From contig JALFCG010000046.1 of assembly GCA_022771265.1 (NCBI GenBank), positions 1 to 38,591 on the forward strand: DNA of 38,591 nucleotides, given 5' to 3'. The position numbers were made by a program, and so were the translations under genes. The first letter of the stretch is position 1; every line of letters starts with the position of its first letter. Below are positions 16,539 through 25,565 of this stretch, in pieces. The stretch comes from Prevotella sp. (GTDB taxonomy: Bacteria; Bacteroidota; Bacteroidia; Bacteroidales; Bacteroidaceae). Below the pieces are notes generated by a model. The model was not told the DNA's origin. It did not search any database and saw only the letters and a list, made by a program, of their open reading frames with translations.

Positions 16539-17090
16539 TTACAAAACGAAGTTGTCCGGGATTTTTCCCTTGAAATCCTTGAAATACTCTTTTACTTCTT
16601 TCATCTGTTCTTCAACGTTGCCGTTAGGAATGATGGTCTTACGGCAGGTTATGGTACGCTTTTCATAGTCAACGCCGTAAAGCAGTATGGGAAGGGAAGC
16701 CTTTTGGGCAATAAAATAGAATCCCAGTTTCCAGTCCGGATTGGCGGAACGTGTACCTTCTGGAGTGACAGCAAGGTGAAACTGCGGCATCTGTCTTGCA
16801 GTGGCGGCAAGGTTGTCGGTCATACTTGTGTGCTTCGATCTCCATACAGGAATTCCTCCAAGTCTTTTCATGACAGTACCCATTGGCCAGAAAAACCATT
16901 CCTTCTTAATGAGGAAATTGCATTTTATTCCCTCTGCACCGGAATAGAGTTGCCCAATGATAAAGTCCCAATTGCTTGTATGTGGCGCTAAACAGATGAT
17001 GTATTTGTCTGGATGTTGTTCAGTGATGTCGGTTTTCCATCTCATTTTTTTATACAACATCCACTTGCAAAACGATTTCCACATGTTCAA
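16539..17090 (-). CDS. PlsC-type 1-acylglycerol-3-phosphate acyltransferase family protein
   Basis: A 183-residue acyltransferase with the HX4D catalytic motif His37-TSNW-Asp42 and the phosphate-binding EGTRS at 111-115. It is shorter than housekeeping PlsC (about 240 residues) and lacks an obvious N-terminal membrane helix, resembling the small acyltransferases of Bacteroidetes. It probably transfers a fatty acyl chain in phospholipid or ornithine-lipid type synthesis at the inner membrane; the acceptor is not known. Its start overlaps the stop of the upstream 90-residue gene by four bases, and the amidase gene follows 14 bases later. Confidence 0.85.
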   Translation of the reverse strand: MNMWKSFCKWMLYKKMRWKTDITEQHPDKYIICLAPHTSNWDFIIGQLYSGAEGIKCNFLIKKEWFFWPMGTVMKRLGGIPVWRSKHTSMTDNLAATARQMPQFHLAVTPEGTRSANPDWKLGFYFIAQKASLPILLYGVDYEKRTITCRKTIIPNGNVEEQMKEVKEYFKDFKGKIPDNFVL

Positions 17091-17359
17091 TTGATATTGT
17101 TTATGTGGTCAATGATTTCGAGCGTGTCGTTGTTGAAAGACTCGATGAGATCCTTAAAGTATTTCTTAGCAGGCATACCCGGTTCAACATGTGAAATTCT
17201 TCCGATATAATTTCTTCTCATGTTGAGAATGGAGTTGATTATTGCCACTATGTTTTCTTCGGCGGGAGTTGACTCGTAAAGTGACACAGCAACCACTTCT
17301 GCAGCCAAGTCTGTGCAGATATTGTTTATCACTTGCTTCAGTTCTTTTCTTTTAGCCAT
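17087..17359 (-). CDS. small conserved-looking helical protein
   Basis: A 90-residue, predicted all-helical cytoplasmic protein with no motif I can name. It is the first gene of the leftward unit and overlaps the acyltransferase start by four bases, so it is probably coupled to it. No signal peptide or membrane segment is visible. ATG at 17359 begins MAKRKELKQ. A role linked to the acyltransferase is suggested only by position. Confidence 0.65.
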   Translation of the reverse strand: MAKRKELKQVINNICTDLAAEVVAVSLYESTPAEENIVAIINSILNMRRNYIGRISHVEPGMPAKKYFKDLIESFNNDTLEIIDHINNIN

Positions 17360-17503
17360 ATTTTATTTGTTATATGTGATTGATATTTTGAATTTCGAGG
17401 TAAAGTTAAGCAAAATATTCGAGATATGACATATTTCAATTCAAAAAAATATTAAAAAGATACATTTAGCTTGATTTCTTTCTTATTTTTCGTCGAAAAT
17501 TGT

Positions 17504-17511
17504 TACTTTTG
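17504..17511 (+). promoter_or_regulatory. -7 element of the pfp promoter
   Basis: TACTTTTG matches TAnnTTTG and is followed by GCAG, as in other promoters of this window. No exact TTTG occurs 20 bases upstream. The leader to the ATG at 17582 would be about 65 bases. The 222-base divergent gap also must hold the promoter of the leftward unit; only a weak TAACTTTA on the minus strand (17401-17408) was seen. Confidence 0.55.
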
Positions 17512-17581
17512 CAGTTGAAAACGTGCAAACGTCATCAATAAAAGATAATCATTAATACATATAATCAATTTTTTGCTACTT

Positions 17582-19225
17582 ATGGAAAAAAGTGCTTTAC
17601 AGATTGCCCGCGCTGCTTATCAGCCAAAATTGCCAAAGGCTTTGCGCGGAGCCTTAAAAGCTGTCGAGGGAGAACCAACACAGTCAGTTGCAGACCAGGA
17701 AGAGGTTGAGAAGCTGTTCCCTAACACTTATGGTATGCCGTACTTGAAATTTGAACCTACAGAAGGTGAGGCCGATTCGGTTGCCATCAATGTGGGTGTT
17801 ATCCTTTCAGGAGGTCAGGCTCCCGGTGGGCACAATGTCATCTCAGGATTGTTTGACGGAATAAAGAAACTTAATCCGGAAAACCGTCTTTACGGATTTA
17901 TCCTTGGACCTGGCGGACTCGTTGACCATAACTATATGGAGCTTACAGAGGATATCATCGACGAGTATCGTAATACTGGAGGTTTTGACATCATCGGTTC
18001 GGGACGTACAAAACTGGAGAAGCAGGAGCAGTTTGACAAAGGACTTGAGATTCTCAAAGCCCTTGACATCAAGGCTCTCGTAATCATCGGTGGTGATGAC
18101 TCCAACACCAACGCTTGCGTGCTTGCTGAATACTACAAGGCCATCGGTGCGGGAGTTCAGGTTATTGGATGCCCGAAGACTATCGACGGAGACTTGAAGA
18201 ATTCAGAAATCGAGACTTCATTCGGTTTCGACACAGCTACAAAGGTTTACTCTGAGGTTATCGGTAACATTATGCGTGACTGTAATTCTGCAAAGAAATA
18301 CTGGCACTTCATCAAACTCATGGGACGCTCAGCCTCACACGTGACTCTTGAGTGCGCTCTTCAGACACATCCAAACATCACCCTTATTGGTGAGGAAGTA
18401 GAGGCAAAGAACCAGAGTCTTGACGATGTAGTGACATATATTGCTGACGCTGTGGCTGACAGAGCCACAAGAGGCATGAACTACGGAGTAGTGCTCGTTC
18501 CAGAGGGACTCATTGAGTTTATTCCTGCCATCAAGAAGCTTATTGCGGAGCTGAACGACATGCTTGCAGCTAATCAGGCTGACTTCGACATGGTTGCCGA
18601 CGACAAGAAGATTGACTATGTGCTGAAGCATCTCTCAGACGAGAACGCAGCTATCTTCAGGAGTCTTCCGCTGTCAGTGTCACGTCAGCTCGCACTTGAG
18701 CGTGACCCACACGGAAACGTACAGGTTTCACTTATTGAGACAGAACAACTTCTTGCCGAAATGGTAGGAAAGAAACTCGCCCAGTGGAAGAAGGATGGAT
18801 TGTTCAGTGGAAAGTTCTCGACACAGCACCATTTCTTCGGCTACGAGGGACGTTGTGCAGCTCCTTCCAACTTCGACGCTGACTACTGCTACTCACTTGG
18901 CTTCAACGCTTCAATGCTTATTGCAGCAGGCAAGACAGGATACATGTCTTCAGTGAAGAACACTTCCAAGCCTGTTGACGAGTGGGTTGCAGGTGGTATT
19001 CCTATCACAATGATGATGAACATGGAAAAGCGCAACGGCCAAATGAAGCCTGTTATCCGTAAGGCACTCGTCGAGCTCGATGGCAAACCATACAAGTACT
19101 TTGTTGCTCATCGCACGAAGTGGGCCCGTGAGACTGACTTTGTATATCCTGGTCCTATACAGTATTTCGGACCGGCTGAAGTATGCGACCAGCCAACAAA
19201 GACTCTTAAATTGGAGCAAGAATAA
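17582..19225 (+). CDS. pfp: diphosphate-fructose-6-phosphate 1-phosphotransferase
   Basis: A 547-residue PPi-dependent phosphofructokinase of the long type. It phosphorylates fructose 6-phosphate with PPi, reversibly, so it serves both glycolysis and gluconeogenesis. GGQAPGGHN at 77-85 is the phosphate loop. GGDDSN at 170-175 has Asp where ATP enzymes have Gly, the change that gives PPi preference. PKTIDGDLKN at 198-207 carries the catalytic Asp. The ATG at 17582 is preferred over an upstream TTG. A membrane-anchored muramidase gene starts 3 bases after the stop and is probably co-transcribed. Confidence 0.95.
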   Translation: MEKSALQIARAAYQPKLPKALRGALKAVEGEPTQSVADQEEVEKLFPNTYGMPYLKFEPTEGEADSVAINVGVILSGGQAPGGHNVISGLFDGIKKLNPENRLYGFILGPGGLVDHNYMELTEDIIDEYRNTGGFDIIGSGRTKLEKQEQFDKGLEILKALDIKALVIIGGDDSNTNACVLAEYYKAIGAGVQVIGCPKTIDGDLKNSEIETSFGFDTATKVYSEVIGNIMRDCNSAKKYWHFIKLMGRSASHVTLECALQTHPNITLIGEEVEAKNQSLDDVVTYIADAVADRATRGMNYGVVLVPEGLIEFIPAIKKLIAELNDMLAANQADFDMVADDKKIDYVLKHLSDENAAIFRSLPLSVSRQLALERDPHGNVQVSLIETEQLLAEMVGKKLAQWKKDGLFSGKFSTQHHFFGYEGRCAAPSNFDADYCYSLGFNASMLIAAGKTGYMSSVKNTSKPVDEWVAGGIPITMMMNMEKRNGQMKPVIRKALVELDGKPYKYFVAHRTKWARETDFVYPGPIQYFGPAEVCDQPTKTLKLEQE

Positions 19226-19228
19226 AAG

Positions 19229-20074
19229 ATGCCTCAACGACAACGTAAAAGAGTATATAAGACACCAGTACGCCGGAAGAAACCCGGTGTACTGGTTCGT
19301 TTTCTACAGAAACTGCCTGGATGGGCTTGGTGGGCAGGCGGACTGACTGTTGTAGCTCTTTACGTTTTCTTCTTCTATTATTTTTTTGTCTCTCCTTTCG
19401 GTTTCCGGTGGAAGGCTCTCTATGGTGATATTTCTTATCCTGAAGGGTATGAGATACATGGCATTGACATAAGTCATTATCAAGGTAATATTGACTGGGA
19501 ACGACTCCGCAATAACGGTATGATTGAGAAATGCCCGGTGCGTTTTGTCATGATAAAGGCGACAGAGGGTGCAAGCAAGACGGACGAAAAATTTGTCGAC
19601 AACTTCTATCAAGCCCGTGAATACGGTTTCATTCGTGGAGCCTATCACTTTTGGAGTGTCTATTCAACAGGCAGGGCACAGGCCAACTATTTTATCAGCC
19701 AGGTGAAACTTGAAAAAGGCGACTTGCCTCCAGTGCTTGATGTCGAACACAAGGCAAAGGCACAAACAGACGAGGAATTCAAGGAAAGTGTTTTGACATG
19801 GTTAAGGCTTGTTGAGAAAGAATACGGCGTGAAGCCAATCATCTACACTTATTACAAGTTTAAGATGAAGTACCTGAGCGACCCTGTATTTGACGAGTAC
19901 CCATACTGGATTGCTCACTATTATGTTGACAAGGTAGAGTATAAGGGAAAATGGAAATTCTGGCAACATACCGACTGCGGCAAGCTGCCAGGAATCAAAG
20001 GATATGTTGACTTCAACATCTACAACGGGAGTTATTACGACCTGAAGCGTCTTACCATTGGCAACGAGGACTAA
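19229..20074 (+). CDS. membrane-anchored GH25 muramidase (lysozyme)
   Basis: A 281-residue glycoside hydrolase family 25 protein that cleaves the beta-1,4 bond after N-acetylmuramic acid in peptidoglycan. A basic N-terminus (residues 1-30) is followed by a membrane helix at about 34-55, so the catalytic domain faces the periplasm. HGIDISHYQG at 77-86 holds the first catalytic-site Asp80, and PPVLDVEH at 167-174 holds Asp171 and Glu173 of the conserved DxE. KFWQHTDCG near the C-terminus is the final barrel motif. A hairpin-forming repeat lies in codons 12-23. It may act in wall turnover. The stop overlaps that of prmA on the other strand. Confidence 0.92.
   Translation: MPQRQRKRVYKTPVRRKKPGVLVRFLQKLPGWAWWAGGLTVVALYVFFFYYFFVSPFGFRWKALYGDISYPEGYEIHGIDISHYQGNIDWERLRNNGMIEKCPVRFVMIKATEGASKTDEKFVDNFYQAREYGFIRGAYHFWSVYSTGRAQANYFISQVKLEKGDLPPVLDVEHKAKAQTDEEFKESVLTWLRLVEKEYGVKPIIYTYYKFKMKYLSDPVFDEYPYWIAHYYVDKVEYKGKWKFWQHTDCGKLPGIKGYVDFNIYNGSYYDLKRLTIGNED
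19264..19296 (+). repeat. hairpin-forming inverted repeat inside the start of the muramidase gene
   Basis: ACCAGTACGCCGG (19264-19276) and CCGGTGTACTGGT (19284-19296) pair over 13 bp with one G-U pair and a seven-base AAGAAAC loop. It begins 35 bases after the muramidase start codon and could slow translation or attenuate transcription from pfp. Confidence 0.7.
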
Positions 20075-20937
20075 TCCTTCGAGAACACCATCATAGCCCA
20101 ATCGTTGTCGGTCACCATTTTTTTGAATGACAGCCCTAAAGACAACGCCCTCTCTTTCAATAGATTATTATCGCTGTGATAGAATCCGCTGAGAATAAGC
20201 CTACTGCCACTTTTCATTTTCTTTGTGAAGGCAGGCAGGTCGTTGAGCAATATGTTCCGGTTGATGTTTGCTACAATTATGTCAAAGCATTTGTCGGTTT
20301 TTTCCAGTACTGAAGCATCTCCCTGCAATACCTCATAATTTTCACTGACATGATTGATTACTGCATTGTGACGAGTGTTGTCAGTACTCCATTCGTCAAT
20401 GTCATATCCCATAACATTAGTCGCTCCAAGTTTAAGTGCGACAATGCCGAGTATGCCTGTTCCGCATCCGCAGTCAAGCAATGATTTTTCATTTAATGGC
20501 GTATTGAGTAGCTCTGACACTATCATGCGTGTAGTCTCATGTGTACCTGTTCCGAAAGCAAGCCTGGCATCGATTTCTACGCAGATGGCTTCCGGGGAAA
20601 TATTATCAGGTAGATGTCGGCCGTCATGGATAACGCATCGGTCATTGACTATGATAGGGCTGAAACCTTCTTGTTCCCATTCCTCGTTCCAGTCCCTGTA
20701 TTCTGCCTCCTTGACTTCGTAAGTCACCTTTGTGTCATTGAAAGGAAAATCCGCAAGGACATTGTCAAGGGTCTGTCGGTCAAACAGTTCCATTTGTATA
20801 TACCCCTTTATGCCATTCTCAGAGTCCTCAAACGATTCAAATCCAGTTTCTCCTGCCAAGGCAACAACAATGTCACGTGCATCCTGCAATGTATCGTCGT
20901 TACCCGCAATATTGAATTCAACTTCGTAATATTTCAT
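20071..20937 (-). CDS. prmA: ribosomal protein L11 methyltransferase
   Basis: A 288-residue SAM-dependent enzyme that methylates ribosomal protein L11. The N-terminal 100 or so residues are the L11-binding domain. FGTGTHETT at 128-136 is characteristic of PrmA. LLDCGCGTGILGI at 153-165 is the SAM loop, and ANINRNIL at 223-230 is the post-strand-four motif. It is the last gene of the long leftward block; its start codon overlaps the nth stop by four bases, and its stop overlaps the muramidase stop by four bases. Confidence 0.95.
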   Translation of the reverse strand: MKYYEVEFNIAGNDDTLQDARDIVVALAGETGFESFEDSENGIKGYIQMELFDRQTLDNVLADFPFNDTKVTYEVKEAEYRDWNEEWEQEGFSPIIVNDRCVIHDGRHLPDNISPEAICVEIDARLAFGTGTHETTRMIVSELLNTPLNEKSLLDCGCGTGILGIVALKLGATNVMGYDIDEWSTDNTRHNAVINHVSENYEVLQGDASVLEKTDKCFDIIVANINRNILLNDLPAFTKKMKSGSRLILSGFYHSDNNLLKERALSLGLSFKKMVTDNDWAMMVFSKD

Positions 20938-21596
20938 TTGCCTGTAGTAGCTTTATTATTGTTAATGTCAAAACTCTTGCACACATTGCTTATCGGACAA
21001 CGGTCGCAGTGGGGCGAACGTGCAGTGCAGACGTAACGTCCATGTAAGAGCAGCCAGTGATGAGCCAACCCGAGTTCTTCCTTCGGTATATATTTGCTTA
21101 GTCGAAGCTCTACTTTTAAGGGAGTGTTGTCGGTAGTGTTTACAAGACCTATCCTGTGGCTCACGCGAAAGACATGAGTATCTACTGGCATCGCCCCTTG
21201 TCCGAAAGCCACTGACAGCATCACGTTTGCAGTCTTTCGTCCAACACCTGGTAGCGACGTAAGTTCTTCCAACGTCTGTGGCACTGTTCCGTTAAACCTC
21301 TCCACAAGCATCCTTGCCATTTCAGCCAAGTGCCGTGACTTCGCGTTTGGGTATGAGACGCTTTTTACCAGTTCAAACAAGTCCTCAGCCTCTGCTTTTG
21401 CCATGTCGTCGGCTGTAGGATAGTGTCGGAACAGTTCTGGGGTAACCATGTTCACACGCTTGTCAGTACATTGGGCACTAAGCATTACGGCGACAAGCAG
21501 TTGGAACTCGCTGCCAAATTCAAGTTCTGTCGTCACGTTAGGCATTTCATTGCGAAAGTGACTCAGTATAGTTGTATATCTTTCTTCTCGTTTCAT
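20934..21596 (-). CDS. nth: endonuclease III
   Basis: A 220-residue DNA glycosylase/AP lyase that removes oxidised pyrimidines in base excision repair. The helix-hairpin-helix LPGVGRKTANVML starts at 115 and contains the Schiff-base Lys121; Asp139 in PVDTHVFRV is the catalytic acid. Cys190, Cys197, Cys200 and Cys206 give the CX6CX2CX5C pattern of the 4Fe-4S cluster. It is coupled to prmA by a four-base overlap and lies 9 bases after a glycosyltransferase gene. Confidence 0.96.
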   Translation of the reverse strand: MKREERYTTILSHFRNEMPNVTTELEFGSEFQLLVAVMLSAQCTDKRVNMVTPELFRHYPTADDMAKAEAEDLFELVKSVSYPNAKSRHLAEMARMLVERFNGTVPQTLEELTSLPGVGRKTANVMLSVAFGQGAMPVDTHVFRVSHRIGLVNTTDNTPLKVELRLSKYIPKEELGLAHHWLLLHGRYVCTARSPHCDRCPISNVCKSFDINNNKATTGK

Positions 21597-21605
21597 GTCG
21601 TTTTA

Positions 21606-22451
21606 TTATTCAGCATTTCTTCTTTTCTTTTTAAGCCACTGACTTTCAGTAATAACCAGCATGTATTTTACTAAAAGATAGATAATTCTCTGTAAACGTC
21701 CACGTTGTTTTAACTTTGGAAGAAGAGTAACAAGCGGCATCTCGCCATCGGTGTAAAGTCGCTCATAGTCCTTTAAGATTCGTGGAGGGAAAAGTTCTGA
21801 CAATACTTGTTGTCGTTCTTGGGCATGAAGCTTGCTTTGGGTACTGCTCATGCCTGTCAGATCATAGTTAGCTACAATAGTATCAACGGTTTTCACCTTG
21901 CAGTTGTCAAACACTATGGACTGCACGTTGAGCTTCCAGTCAGCAATGATCTTTAGAGTTTCGTCATAAGGATGAAGGTCGAAGATTTCACTCCGGTAGA
22001 AAGTACCCTGATGGCAGAGTATTTCTTTTTTCAACGTGAGGAATGTCACATCACTACCTGCCTTTATCCCACCGTAACGTTTCCCTGTATTAGCGTCGCA
22101 AACGTTACCAAACAGAATGTCAATACCGGTTATTTCCCGGTCAATCTGTTCCAGCACTTGGGGTGAATGGAATGTGTCGCCGGAATTCATGAAGTTAACA
22201 TAATCGCCATGGACATGCCTTAGTCCTTTGTTCATGGCGTTATATACTCCGCTGTCTGGTTCTGATACCCAGAAGTCGATATCGTCAGAATATTCCCTAA
22301 TCACGTCAAGACTATTATCTGTAGAAGCACCATCAATGACAATGTACTCAAAGTCGCGGAATGACTGCCTTACGACACTCTCAATGGTGCGTCGCAATTC
22401 GTTTCCGTTGTTATAGTTGACGGTTATGACAGTGAATCTGTATCTTCTCAT
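21606..22451 (-). CDS. family 2 glycosyltransferase (GT-A)
   Basis: A 281-residue WcaA/SpsA-like transferase. VITVNYNNGNELRRTI at 8-23 opens the nucleotide-sugar fold, DGASTDNS is at 40-47, and the metal-binding motif is SGD at 90-92, a DxD variant seen in this subfamily. There is no membrane segment; the C-terminus is basic (QWLKKKRRNAE). It probably adds a sugar to a surface polysaccharide or O-antigen. Donor and acceptor cannot be read from the sequence. It lies 22 bases after fbp in the same direction. Confidence 0.88.
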   Translation of the reverse strand: MRRYRFTVITVNYNNGNELRRTIESVVRQSFRDFEYIVIDGASTDNSLDVIREYSDDIDFWVSEPDSGVYNAMNKGLRHVHGDYVNFMNSGDTFHSPQVLEQIDREITGIDILFGNVCDANTGKRYGGIKAGSDVTFLTLKKEILCHQGTFYRSEIFDLHPYDETLKIIADWKLNVQSIVFDNCKVKTVDTIVANYDLTGMSSTQSKLHAQERQQVLSELFPPRILKDYERLYTDGEMPLVTLLPKLKQRGRLQRIIYLLVKYMLVITESQWLKKKRRNAE

Positions 22452-22473
22452 TTCGGGTATTTATTTGAGATGG

Positions 22474-24459
22474 TTATCTCTTTTCTTTAATATAACCATG
22501 GCGATAGGCGTACAGCAGCTTCTTCAGGTCGTTGATTTGCGCACGTAGTTCAACGCCTTTGTCTGTATCTGCAACGAGCATCCTGTGTGCAGACATCTCC
22601 ACAATTTGGGTTGTGCTCTTAATGTCAATACCTCTCAGGATGGCATCCTGTGTAGAGTTAAACGGTTCATGTTGAACGAGTTGGAATCCCCGGCTATGAT
22701 ATACGAGTGTATATCCTGCAATACCAGTCTCCTTGTGGTATGCCTCACTGAATCCTCCGTCAATCACCATTAGCTTTCCTCCTGCCTTTATGGGATTTTC
22801 ACCTTTTGATGCATGAACAGGCACGTGACCGTTGATAATATGTCTGTTGCTGCCTGTAACACCGAAAGCATCAAGTATTCCGTCGCACACGTCTTCATTG
22901 TCGCGCAGTTTGAAGTAGTTTCCCTTTTCTTCCTTAAAGGTGTCACTGTCGGTAAGGAAGTAGCGTTCGAATGTCGCCATTTTAGACTTGTCAAACAACG
23001 GGCTGTCCTTTCCACACCACAAGTAGAGGAAATAGTCAACGGCATTGTCATGTTCTTCTTTCTCGGTATCAGAAGCAAAAGCTGACCTGACCAACATACC
23101 AATTTGCTGCATTAGTTCACGTCCACTGTATTTCTGCCCATTGTAGAGTTCAACATCCTTGAGCGTTCCGTCATCGTTGAGCGGCACAGAGGCATGGAAC
23201 AATAGGTTACTGTTATAAATGGCATACATACATCCATGGCTAAGAAGAATTGAGATGTGCTTATGAAGTTTCTCGCTGACCGCAAAGGTGTGGTGCAGCT
23301 TGTCCATGAGAAGTTCTTCTTCTGGAGTGAGGCGGTCAGGATTTGCCGGGTCGATAGTAGGGAATGAACAACTGGTCATGGCATATTCATTGCCGTTGAT
23401 GGTGCATACGCCACGATTAAAGTCAACAGTGTTGAACATACACCGTTCTGTCATGTTCCACTCTGGATGAAGCTTAAACAGCCGCGCCTCTTCCTTGAAC
23501 TGTAAAACAGCTATGGCTTTGTGCATTTTTGCTGTAAGCAGTCGTGTTTTCTCGTCCATATCAGTGCCCTTCAGCAGTTTTGGAAGGAACTCTGTACATG
23601 GATCGTCCGCATATGTTTCCATGGCAAAGGTAGCAAGTGGCACAAGATTGATGCCATAGCCTTCCTCCAGTGCGGTAAGGTTTGCATAGCGGAGTGACAG
23701 GCGAAGCACATTGCATATACAGGCATTGTTGCCTGCGCTGGCTCCCATCCACAGTATGTCATGATTACCCCATTGTATGTCCCAGCTATGATAACGCTGA
23801 AGGGTGTCGAGGATGATGTGCGCACCTTCGCCTCGGTCGTAGATGTCGCCAAGGATGTGAAGCTGGTCGATGGCAAGGCGCTGTATGACGTTGCAAAGGG
23901 CGATGATGAAATCATCGGCACGCCCTGTGCTGATGATTGTGTCAACGATGACTTTCACATAAGCTGTCTTGTTGGAGTCATCGCTACGCTCGTGAAGCAG
24001 TTCTTCTATGATGTAACTGAAGTCGGGTGGGAGAGACTTTCTAACCTTGGAGTGGGTGTATTTGCTGCTCACGTCACGACAAATGCGAACGAGCTGGTGT
24101 ATGGTAATATGATACCAGTCGTCGATGTCTTCGTCAGACGCTTTTACGAGTTCTATTTTTTCTTCAGGATAATAGATGAGAGTGCAAAGTTCTTTCTTCT
24201 CACTTTCACGTATCTCGCTGCCAAACAGCTCGTTAACCTTTCGCTTGATGTTTCCTGATGCGTTTTTCAGAATGTGGCGAAAAGCCTGGTATTCTCCGTG
24301 AAGGTCGGCGAGGAAGTGTTCCGTTCCTTTCGGAAGGTTTAGAATAGCTTCAAGATTGATTATCTCAGTACTGGCTGCTGCCACTGAGGGGAACGACTGC
24401 GAAAGCAGGTTGAGATAGCGCAGGTCGTTGTCAATGTTGTAATGAGTATTCTGTTTCAT
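22474..24459 (-). CDS. fbp: class III fructose-1,6-bisphosphatase
   Basis: A 661-residue enzyme that hydrolyses fructose 1,6-bisphosphate to fructose 6-phosphate in gluconeogenesis. It is the calcineurin-fold class III type first known from Firmicutes and common in Bacteroidetes. DLHGEY at 52-57, GDIYDRG at 204-210 and GNHD at 231-234 are the metal-binding motifs; length agrees with the family (about 640-670). Its ATG overlaps the preceding glycosyltransferase-like gene by four bases. With pfp in the same window, it offers a second way from the bisphosphate back to fructose 6-phosphate, which feeds nucleotide-sugar synthesis. Confidence 0.95.
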   Translation of the reverse strand: MKQNTHYNIDNDLRYLNLLSQSFPSVAAASTEIINLEAILNLPKGTEHFLADLHGEYQAFRHILKNASGNIKRKVNELFGSEIRESEKKELCTLIYYPEEKIELVKASDEDIDDWYHITIHQLVRICRDVSSKYTHSKVRKSLPPDFSYIIEELLHERSDDSNKTAYVKVIVDTIISTGRADDFIIALCNVIQRLAIDQLHILGDIYDRGEGAHIILDTLQRYHSWDIQWGNHDILWMGASAGNNACICNVLRLSLRYANLTALEEGYGINLVPLATFAMETYADDPCTEFLPKLLKGTDMDEKTRLLTAKMHKAIAVLQFKEEARLFKLHPEWNMTERCMFNTVDFNRGVCTINGNEYAMTSCSFPTIDPANPDRLTPEEELLMDKLHHTFAVSEKLHKHISILLSHGCMYAIYNSNLLFHASVPLNDDGTLKDVELYNGQKYSGRELMQQIGMLVRSAFASDTEKEEHDNAVDYFLYLWCGKDSPLFDKSKMATFERYFLTDSDTFKEEKGNYFKLRDNEDVCDGILDAFGVTGSNRHIINGHVPVHASKGENPIKAGGKLMVIDGGFSEAYHKETGIAGYTLVYHSRGFQLVQHEPFNSTQDAILRGIDIKSTTQIVEMSAHRMLVADTDKGVELRAQINDLKKLLYAYRHGYIKEKR

Positions 24460-25565
24460 ATTTTAAGTTGCTTGATTATTCTTTGTCTTAATTGTATTGT
24501 CTTGCGGTCGTTGATTGCCGGTAAGAGAAGAAATCCTTCTGGAAGACCGGTGAATTCTTTGACAAGTGACATAACGCGAGAGGTAAACGATGTAAGTTTC
24601 TCGTCTTTTAGCAAATAACGAACTTCATCCTCGTCTGTCTTAAGATGAAAGAGGGTGTCGGAAATCTGCACAATATCTGCAATTCCGAGTTGGTTGTGCA
24701 ATATCTTATGACGAAGTGACTTTATCATGTTCAACACCTCTTCACTGCCATGTTTCCCGTCTGCGTCGGCAACGATGGCAGGTATGCTCTTTACTTCGCT
24801 TGTCTCTATACGTGAAGGCAGGTAACATCTTATTGACTCCGGATGGCAGTCAGGGATTGTCATCGACATGGTGTTTGCACCTGACTTTATTACATTGAGC
24901 GTTGATGTGTAGTAAGCATATAATTGTATTTGTCTCCACTGTTGCTTCGTAAGCGAAAGGAGCAGCTGTTCTTCCTCCTCGTTTATCCAGCGTTTGTTAT
25001 GTGTAATGCCTGCCTTGAAAAGAAGCTGGAGTGCCTTTACGGTTGTCGCGTCCATCAGTCTCCTGACATCACTGTCCATTACTTTTCTGAAAATGGCAAG
25101 AGTGTCGCTTGCCATCTTCCTGTCAGTGACGCTAGATGTGAACAGTGAGCATGGAATGGTTTCCAAGCGTCTGTTCCACCCAAGTCTTTTCATGTTTTCA
25201 TGCTCCATCTTGCCCATGACGATGACTGCATAAGCGCGTCGCGTCAGCTGTTTCTGATAGAGGTGTTTCCTCAACAGCATTGATGTAAGTTGTCGTTTAA
25301 TAATCCAAGGCTCAAGTTGACCGTGAGGCGTGAGAACTATCCTTGTTCCATGTTTTTTTGCCAATGTCATAACCAACGGAAGGGAGTCGTGCCAACAGCC
25401 GTGAATGTCGATTATGTCAATATGCTGTTTTGAAAGTATTTCCTTAAGACGCGTAATGCTTGTGGCGGTAAGACACGTGACCCCTTCACCCATTGCACGG
25501 TTAAGCGTGTCAATGTAGTCATTGGTAATGATACCATCGTGTGGATTATAATGTATGATAATCAT
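24456..25565 (-). CDS. GT-B glycosyltransferase-like protein with atypical C-terminal half
   Basis: A 369-residue protein. Residues 1-140 look like the N-terminal half of a GT4-type glycosyltransferase: IIDIHGCWHD at 51-60, VLTPHGQLEPWIIKRQ at 77-92, and a following helical Arg/Lys-rich stretch. The expected second domain, with a nucleotide-sugar site and EX7E motif, is missing. Instead about 230 residues of helical, charged sequence follow that I cannot place. It may be a non-catalytic or altered transferase, or a fusion. It overlaps fbp and the upstream GT2 gene by four bases at each end, so it is translated as part of this unit and is not an obvious pseudogene. Confidence 0.6.
   Translation of the reverse strand: MIIIHYNPHDGIITNDYIDTLNRAMGEGVTCLTATSITRLKEILSKQHIDIIDIHGCWHDSLPLVMTLAKKHGTRIVLTPHGQLEPWIIKRQLTSMLLRKHLYQKQLTRRAYAVIVMGKMEHENMKRLGWNRRLETIPCSLFTSSVTDRKMASDTLAIFRKVMDSDVRRLMDATTVKALQLLFKAGITHNKRWINEEEEQLLLSLTKQQWRQIQLYAYYTSTLNVIKSGANTMSMTIPDCHPESIRCYLPSRIETSEVKSIPAIVADADGKHGSEEVLNMIKSLRHKILHNQLGIADIVQISDTLFHLKTDEDEVRYLLKDEKLTSFTSRVMSLVKEFTGLPEGFLLLPAINDRKTIQLRQRIIKQLKI

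Noticed and set aside
17401..17408. Minus-strand promoter before the 90-residue hypothetical gene
   Set aside because: TAACTTTA differs from TAnnTTTG at the last base and has no TTTG 20 bases upstream, so it is not listed as a feature.
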